Shown here: piece by piece, positions 56,894 to 64,000 of the stretch
How positions within the stretch are numbered: position 1 is the stretch's first letter
Layout of the letters: each line of letters begins with the position of its first letter
NCBI GenBank assembly: GCA_946902875.1
Contig: OX336338.1
Span: 10,903,971-10,967,970, forward strand
Reading direction: 5' to 3'
From: Nematopogon swammerdamellus
Lineage: Eukaryota; Arthropoda; Insecta; Lepidoptera; Adelidae
Length of the DNA stretch: 64,000 nucleotides
Made by a program: the position numbers and the translations under genes
The notes under the pieces: model-generated
Told to the model about the DNA's origin: nothing
The model's database searches: none
Seen by the model: the letters and a program-made list of their open reading frames with translations, nothing else

Positions 56894-57624
56894 ATTATTT
56901 GTTCCTAGGAGTCCCCGTTTTCTAATCTGTACAAAATATACATCTTCAGACAGATTTACCAATTTAATCTCGTAGTGTTATGTTGGAGTTCAAAAGATAT
57001 TCTTTTGTCCTCCCTAAAGGCAGAAGTGTATGCTTTTAATTGTGAGTGTATAGTGTATGTTATGGTTTACATTTCTGTGGCTATCTATTGATATACCTAC
57101 AGAAATTGTTTTATTCCAAATGATGCGGTCAGGGGTCCACCTTTCACCGAAATCATTTAGGAATATTTTCTTAAGGGTTTATTAAAATTGTGTACTGATC
57201 ATAATCTATATAACCTATACAGGTATATTTAAACCTGATTTACGCAATCTCCCCACGACCTAAAACGTAACTAGCCAGAATGTTGCATGTACATATATAT
57301 TACAAAATTTACCTTAGAATTTCACTATCCTAATCGGTCTGACACGATTCACTAAAATCACCTTAAATAAAACACCATTACAAATAGAATAGCGTAAAAT
57401 ATTAAATTCAAACGAAACCACAACACCCGCCACTGAATCTAATCGCGAAGTTAACACTTAATAAAATATATACTTTTATGTCAAAATACGGTAAAACCAC
57501 TGATTTTACATATTTAAAACCGACATATTTTTTAATAATTACGCGTGGTTCAAACACTCTTATATACGTAGAATTTACGAATTTAAAAATTGGGTTTTGT
57601 TTCTTTTAATTTTCCCTATATTTT
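56894..57624. other. unassigned AT-rich stretch
   Basis: No gene seen. It leads into the tandem units below. Confidence 0.35.
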
Positions 57625-58565
57625 AAAATACCTTCCCAATGTACTAGTCCTCATGGTAGGCCAGTTCGGACATAGTGTCATTGTAAAAGCTCTTTGGAAG
57701 TCCTTCCATCACCAGTCAAGATTCCAGAATCCAGACGCCTTCATCCAGAACTCAAAAGGCTCAAAAAGAACATCCAAAATATTTTCCGTAAAACTAGTTG
57801 ACAACCCCTATATCACCCCCAAAATTACAGAATCCAGACACCTTCATCTGTAACTCCGAAAGCTTTACAGAGATCCCCACACTAATATTCACGAAATTAA
57901 ACAACCTCTATTCACTGACTTCCCTTATTTGCGTGTAATTTAAGATCAGGTCCCAGTACAATATATGTTAATCCAATTTAAAACCTTCCCAATGTACCAG
58001 TCCTCATGGTAGGCCAGTTCGGACATAGTGTCATTGTAAAAGCTATTTGGAAGTCCTTCCATCACCAGTCAAGATTCCAGAATCCAGACGCCTTCATCCA
58101 GAACTCAAAAGGCTCAAAAAGAACATCCAAAATATTTTCCGTAAAACTAGTTGACAACCCCTATATCACCCCCAAAATTACAGAATCCAGACACCTTCAT
58201 CTGTAACTCCGAAAGCTTTACAGAGATCCCCACACTAATATTCACGAAACAACAAACTCTATTCACCGGTTTCTTTACAAAATCATTTATGTACTAAGAA
58301 AACCTTCCCAATGTACCAGTCCTCATGGTAAGCCAGTTCGGACATAGTGTCATTGTAAAAGCTCTTTGGAAGTCCTTCCATCACCAGTCAAGATTCCAGA
58401 ATCCAGACGCCTTCATCCAGAACTCAAAAGGCTCAAAAAGAACATCCAAAATATTTTCCGTAAAACTAGTTGACAACCCCTATATCACCCCCAAAATTAC
58501 AGAATCCAGACACCTTCATCTGTAACTCCGAAAGCTTTACAGAAGTTCCCACACTAAATTTTACG
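57625..58565 (+). repeat. three tandem ~280-bp units carrying a 66-codon frame
   Basis: Units start ACCTTCCCAATGTAC, with TCATGGTA at 57651, 58004 and 58323 (spacings 353 and 319 bp; the spacer length varies). In each the frame MVGQFGHSVIVKALWKSFHH QSRFQNPDAFIQNS...ESRHLHL is intact, with two residue differences overall. No known protein resembles it. Near-identity may only mean recent duplication. Confidence 0.85.
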
Positions 58566-58619
58566 AAATTAAATTAATTATATTCACCGGTTTCTTTACC
58601 AAACCATTTACTAAGAAAA

Positions 58620-58760
58620 CCCAATCAAAAATACACGCGAGCGAAGCCGAGCGAAAATATTCACTAATAAAACCCAACCGAAAATACACGCGAGCGAAGC
58701 TGAGCGAAACTTCGTTTCCCGAATTTATTCGAAAACTCACGCGAGCGGAGCAGTACCAAC
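58620..58760 (+). repeat. short repeats with CGCGAGCGAAG
   Basis: AATACACGCGAGCGAAGCCG AGCGAAA and, 55 bp later, AATACACGCGAGCGAAGCTG AGCGAAA, then ACTCACGCGAGCGGAGCAG. Wording recalls the Helitron-like 3' ends, without CTAG. Confidence 0.55.
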
Positions 58761-58864
58761 TTTCGTACCTGGACTCTCGCTAAATACGCACGACCGTCTC
58801 CTTCGACTCCCAAAACAGACTGAACTCCCCACGCTCCCCTCCCTCTCCTTTTATAATCTTTCCT

Positions 58865-59145
58865 CGTGTCACAATCCTGACACGCAGGAACAAATCGAAC
58901 GGTGGCCTCCTAGTATGGCCATGACACGTTCGTGTCACGGAGCGCGATTTTGTATGGAGATTGAATTTTGATTTTTAGTATGGGCTGGACACGTTTGTGT
59001 CACGCAGGAACAAATCGATCGGCTGCCTCGTAGTATGGCCGTGTCACGTTTCTGTCCGGACTCGTAATTTTGTATGGAGGATAATTTTATGTTTTTAGTA
59101 TGAACTGGACACGTTTGTGACACGATATAAATTCGATTTTGGAGG
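58865..59145. repeat. GACACG satellite, first block
   Basis: About two units of ~120 bp: CACGCAGGAACAAATCGA, TAGTATGGCCATGACACG TTCGTGTCAC, TTTGTATGGAGATTGAATTT, TAGTATGGGCTGGACACG. Same family as 59925-60715. Confidence 0.85.
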
Positions 59146-59924
59146 GAAAACAAACCCTCTTCGTACCTTCCACATGGTACCTAAAGCTGTTTCGCTCGTC
59201 AGCGATGCGCTTTACCTCTACTTCGGTGGTTTTAACACCACTTCCCCGCACCCATTGTGCATCTCCGCATGCAGAGAACTGTTGCTTTTATTATATAAAT
59301 TAATTGATGTTATTACATGTGCTCTATTAATAAGTCGACTTTTAGCGCCATGACGGAGTGTTTTATTTATATATTTTTGTTTAATTTTGTATATATATTA
59401 ATTTCTGTACATACGTGATACCATATTCCGTGTTTGCTAATGCTAGTCATGTACGGAACCTGGACACGCAGAAACCAATCGAAATCTCCTTACCATAGTC
59501 GTGTTTTATTCATGTCAGGACACAAATCCATTCCTTCATACTAACATCGCTTAATGAAAACCCCTCCCGCACCGCTTGACAAATTACCTCAGGTCGCTCC
59601 GCCTCGCCCCGCGGCCCACGCGCGCCCGCAGCTCGGTAATACCTCACCCCTTGTCTTGTTTACCTCATACCTCTCTCCGCCCCGCGCGCACGCTCCAACG
59701 GATATTTATTTGAATGTTGGCGTCATACTCAATGAAACGTTGTTTTGTTTTATTTTATGTTTTTGTTTAATAACTGGTACTTTGTTTATATACTCTTCCC
59801 TTTATAAAAATGTTTAGTGTATTAGTTTGAATCATTAATAAATAATTATTAAAATAATTTTAGACCCTGTGCGATATCTTCACACAGATCACAAAACTTC
59901 AAATTCCCATAAACTCCGTCATGT
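59146..59924. other. unassigned spacer within the satellite block
   Basis: A C-rich segment at 59560-59700 (TTACCTCA, CCGCCTCGCCCCGCGGCCCA) is followed by AT-rich sequence. A similar C-rich-then-AT-rich order recurs at 60730-61080. No gene. Confidence 0.4.
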
Positions 59925-60715
59925 CCAGATTCCAGACACGCAGGAACAAATAGACCAGCGACCTCATAGTATGGCCGTGTCACATTCGTGTCCTGACACG
60001 AATTTAGTATGGAAATTAAATTGAATCATTAGTATGGACTCGACACGAATCGGACACGCAGGAACAAATCGAACGGCGCCCTCTTAGTATGGCCGTGACA
60101 CGTTCTTGACACGCAGGAACAAAACGCTCGGTTGCCTCGTAGTATGGCCGTGACACGTTCGTGTCACAGAGCGAAATTTCGTATGGAGATAGAATTTAAT
60201 TTTTAGTATGGGCTGGACACGGTTGTGACACGCTCGAACAAATCGAACGGTGCCCTCTTAGTATGGCCGTGACACGTTCTTGACACGCAGGAACAAAACG
60301 CTCGGTTGCCTCGTAGTATGGCCGTGACACGTTCGTGTCACAGAGCGAAATTTCGTATGGAGATAGAATTTAATTTTTAGTATGGGCTGGACACGGTTGT
60401 GACACGCTCGAACAAATCGAACGGTGGCCTCGTAGTATGGCCGTGTCACATTCGTGTCCTGATACGAATTTAGTATGGAGATTAAATTAGATTATTAGTA
60501 TGGGCTCGACACGAATTGGACACACAGGAACAAATCGAACCGTAGCTCCACAGTATGGCCATGACACATTCGTGTCCTGACACAAATTTTTGTATGGAGA
60601 TAAAAATAAATTATTAATATGTGCTTGACACGTTTCTGACACGTAGGAACAAAACGTACGGTGGCCTCGCAGTATGGACGTGTCACGCTCGTGTTCTGAC
60701 AATAATTCATTCTTT
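59925..60715. repeat. GACACG satellite, second block with 174-bp higher-order unit
   Basis: Units of ~120 and ~55 bp. The combination repeats almost unchanged at 60085-60258 and 60259-60432 (period 174). Each long unit holds GTGACACGTTCGTGTCAC, a perfect 8-bp inverted repeat around TT. TAGTATGG marks unit starts. Confidence 0.9.
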
Positions 60716-61424
60716 CATACTATCAACTCGCAGCGAAATAATCACTACTCGCGCTCCTTAACTCGCTACCTCAAGCCGCGCTTCCAACGGCGTGATGATA
60801 CCACGATCTCCGTCCCCGCGCCCGCAAGACGCGCGTCTTCTTACCTCACCTCTCCGCTGTTTCGTACGCGCCCATGTCTTGTTCCCCTCTCACCGCGTGT
60901 CAGGATTACCTCATGCTACCTTCCCCGCCTCGGCGCTCTATAGTGTTTTATATGCGAACCAACTGATGTTATTATATTTCTTGTTTGTCTAATTGCGCGT
61001 CGTATTGTAATGGCCGTTCGCGCCATTTTATTTCTTAGTGGAGTGTGCAGTTACGTTTGAATTTATTAGGTGAATAGTTAAATTGTAATATAAATTATTT
61101 TGTTAATATTTTAATGAAAAGTTTTAATGTTCTATATTTTAGCTTTGAATTATTATTGACTATATATTTATCTTTTTACCTTGTGTGATTCCATCACAGT
61201 CGCCCGCATAGAGGTTCGTAACGAAGCAAAGTCAACGGAACCTCATTCCGCGACGCTTGATCTCGTTAAGAAGCTATATACATTATGATCTTGAAAAATT
61301 ACTTCTTCTTTGTTAGGGTTTTATTGTTCCCTTCCAAGAAGTTTGTATATATAATCATTTATCACTGTTAGGGTTCAAGTTCCCTTCCAGAGACCCCCTC
61401 TCTTCTATAATTTTTAATTTATGT

Positions 61425-61456
<32 letters not shown>

Positions 61457-61548
61457 CTTTTCATCTGTTCACGTGCTTTAGGAAGTTCTTACCCTCCAGC
61501 TTAGGATTTATCTCCCTTAGCTTAAAGAGAAAAGATTTTTTAGAATGC
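60716..61548. other. unassigned, with long T run
   Basis: A C-rich segment 60830-60945 (TTACCTCA words) and a run of about 30 T at 61427-61456. GGGTTTTATTGTTCCCTTCC and GGGTTCAAGTTCCCTTCC at 61316-61400 are imperfect repeats. No gene. Confidence 0.4.
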
Positions 61549-61935
61549 ATACCACAACCTTACCACCTCCGGCTTAGACCATGTTTGCACTCTTTCCCTT
61601 ATCTTCCATTTACAGCTCGTGCCAGTACTACTTTAATCAAATTTAGTGTAATTGAATTAGTTTATTATTAATAAATTTAGGAATTTAAGCAAAAGTCATC
61701 ACCTCAAAGCCTTAGATCCCTATATTCTGCCTCTAACAGATTTCCCAACAGTGCAGGAACCTCTAGTCTCACCCTTTACCGTATGGGCCGAAACAGAACA
61801 TCACCGCTTACAGTGCAATACACACCTTACCACCTCCGGCTTAGGCTATGCAAGCAGTTCGGCAGGACAGAACTGGTCCGTGAAGAACACATAACACACC
61901 TTACCACCTCCGGCTTAGGCTATGCATGTATCCTA
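61549..61935 (+). repeat. CTTACCACCTCCGGCTTAG repeat, first block
   Basis: The 30-bp word CCTTACCACCTCCGGCTTAG (GCTATGCA) occurs near 61557, 61826 and 61898. Around the last two lies GCAGTTCGGCAGGACAGAAC and TCCGTGAAGAACACATAAC. Confidence 0.8.
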
Positions 61936-62784
61936 GCACAACAAGCTTCCATTAAAGGCAGAGTAGTCGGGATACATATTTTCAAAAGACTTCGAAATCG
62001 ACTCATGCATCATTTTGGATCCTAACTCACCTATTGACGAATAGACGGACTCGGTATGCTTGTAAACGATTCTACTTTAACTCATCCAACATTGCTCCGG
62101 TTAATGATTTCAAACCAAATACTACACTCATTCACTGTACATAGACCAGAAAATGTCATCCTGAACTTCCAACGCTCCATTTTTTGTGTGTTCGGAACGC
62201 CTTTAGTAGACGATGTCATAATCCCTCCCCAGCGTGAGTCAGACTCAATAAAATGTAAAGTTCTGCACTTAAGGCATTTTCACCTCACCTTTTCTAAGTC
62301 CCAAATTGTGTGTTCTTCACACTGAATTTAATTTAACATTATTTTCGAAGCAATGTATGGGAAAACCAAACGAAACCAAAGTATCCTGATTCCTTGTAAA
62401 GGTCCCTTCAGGTTAGAGCGCTGCTCTCATTAGAAGGAAATTTCACTACAGAGTACAGACACTATAATACCCGCAGGTCTACTCGCGTATTTTACACAAA
62501 CATCCAAAACCATCCACTCAAGTCAACAAGTCTATTTTAAATTTTTGTTACTTCTTGTTCAGAAGAAATTTAGTCTAACTCCCCTCACTGAACAGCATTT
62601 TATTTATTTATTTTGTCATATTTTATTTTCACGTTTTTTTTTTTTTATATTTACATTAATTCTATATAACTACAAAATAAACCACCTATACAAAATTTAT
62701 ACAAACAGACAAAACAAAAGACGGTATTCTCGCCGGCGACGGGAGACGAGAATTATTATTATTATTATTATTTATTGTAAGGAC

Positions 62785-62935
62785 CGTAACAGTACATCAC
62801 CGTTTACAATGCAATACACGCCTTACCACCTCTGGCTTAGGCTATGCAAGCAGTTCGGCAGGACAGAACGGGTCCGTGAAGAACACATAACATACCTTAC
62901 CACCTCCGGCTTAGGCTATGCAAGTAGTGCATTAT
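62785..62935 (+). repeat. CTTACCACCTCCGGCTTAG repeat, second block
   Basis: About 135 bp nearly identical to 61790-61925, starting ACCGTAACAGTACATCACCG and with the word near 62822 and 62896. Confidence 0.85.
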
Positions 62936-64000
62936 TTTCTTATCTTTTTTATTTCATTCATTTATTTTTTTTTTTTTTTTTTTAGTTTTATTTTCGCCCG
63001 CATGACTTTACTTACTCTGTGAAGTTTAATTTTAATTTTCTAATCCGCATGAATCTATTTATTTTAACAATAATTTAAAGAGCACTACTCTAGTGGTTTA
63101 TTTACAGTATTTATGAGAATGTAACCCCACAACTATGTCTATCAACAATTCAATACGCTCGCTCCCGACAAAGCATACTTAACATGATAAAGTCACCGAT
63201 AGATAACGTGATAATAAAATAGAAATTGAAGAAGGTTTTGTATAGTGTAACGATTATGCGTAACAGTAGGTTGTTTCACATAATCAATTTAAATTAAATA
63301 AAGTGTATTCTTACCATACCATAACCTATCGCATCCTACCTTTACCAACCCTTACCATACCCTTACACTTCTTTACCTACACATCTTTACCAACCTTACC
63401 TCTCACTATAGTAAATTATGAACGGAACCTTATCACTACTCTAATATTACCGCCCTATATCCTAACCTAAAGGTGAGGAGTGGAGTTTAGGATATATCTT
63501 ATTCTACTTTACCTACTTAATAAAGTACATAGCAACCCAAACAATACACCCGTCGTACTATAACTATCTATATAGTACATCCAACAAATGTTGATCATCC
63601 ATAAATGTGATCCAATTCTAATCTGCAATCGTGAAAATAATTAGGTACTCTACCTAGCACTATATTACGCCCATCAGATATTTACATGACTTTTTACTTC
63701 CTACTATATAGTCTATAATATAATTCCTTCTTCCAACACCAGTCGACACTCCAAACTCAAGCTCTTTCTTCTTTACTCCATGTTCCGTTAATTCGATTAC
63801 CCCTAGCGAAGATGAACCTATAAGAACCTCTCCTATTCTTAAATAACTATAATTATAATCCAACCCGATGATTCGTCCTGAAGTTCCTGAAATTAAAACC
63901 ATTAAAACATTAAATTTCTACTGTATATATTTAAAAGTACTTCAATGGCAGCGACGGATGGTGATTTCTCAGCATGGCAACCGCAACTTACCTACTTTGA
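62936..64000. other. unassigned, pyrimidine-rich part at 63310-63420
   Basis: 63310-63420 has many TTACC words (CCTTTACCAACCCTTACCAT). A minus-strand frame of 80 codons at 63902-63660 has no recognisable domain. The window ends without a clear feature. Confidence 0.35.

Noticed and set aside
63460..63472. CCTAACCTAA, resembling the insect telomere repeat
   Set aside because: Only two units in pyrimidine-rich sequence; no telomeric array.

Overview
This 64 kb window is nuclear DNA of an insect, most probably a moth or butterfly. The clues are an AT-rich background full of interspersed repeats of lepidopteran type: CTAG-ending Helitron-like elements, RTE and R1 LINE remnants, CATA microsatellites, and GC-rich SINE-like units with A tails. 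I recognise only one host coding exon with confidence: the first exon of an ER-type FK506-binding protein (FKBP14-like) at 20612-20787 on the + strand. An initiator plus a downstream promoter element lie just upstream, and a consensus 5' splice donor lies just downstream. I did not recognise its second exon in the remaining 43 kb, so much of the right-hand part of the window may be intron 1 or intergenic. Introns, divergence and the lack of tools limit this call.

Layout. 1-1.3 kb: 5'-truncated R1-clade LINE on the - strand, with its reading frame still open. 2.0-5.7 kb: decayed RTE LINE pieces around a 1.6 kb element with terminal inverted repeats. 5.9-6.24 kb: two near-perfect palindromes. 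6.4-10.2 kb: a 3.8 kb fold-back DNA transposon. 10.2-15.3 kb: mixed relics. 15.3-17.9 kb: Helitron-like element with an inverted satellite core and two nested insertions. 18-20.2 kb: LINE and SINE relics. 20.2-20.8 kb: promoter and exon 1 of the FKBP gene. 23.6-27.3 kb: a second fold-back transposon. 27.7-32.1 kb: a MITE, GC islands and a minisatellite-bearing repeat. 33.7-35.6 kb and 45.1-47.1 kb: two further copies of the Helitron-like element, plus a fragment at 40.6-41.0 kb. 42.9-43.2 kb: a 20-bp minisatellite. 44.05-44.43 kb: a MITE flanked by TTAA. 50.9-52.9 kb: SINE-like unit and a MITE with repeated AATCGTAC motifs. 56.7-63 kb: an unusual block of hairpins and satellites.

The most interesting system is the pair of fold-back transposons at 6403-10215 and 23595-27257. 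Both begin with a heptamer of the CACAGTG/CACTATG kind followed by GATCGA. Both are flanked by an exact CGCCG 5-bp duplication, and both carry related fragments of the N-terminal part of a transposase-like protein. Heptamer, duplication length and GC-rich target all fit the Transib superfamily, the relatives of the RAG1 recombinase. In both copies almost the whole element is inverted repeat, as in FB and Galileo elements of Drosophila. Second in interest is the Helitron-like family, whose core is two opposed arrays of a ~68 bp GC-rich satellite.

Classification of elements comes from motifs I read directly and from general family knowledge. No database search was possible.
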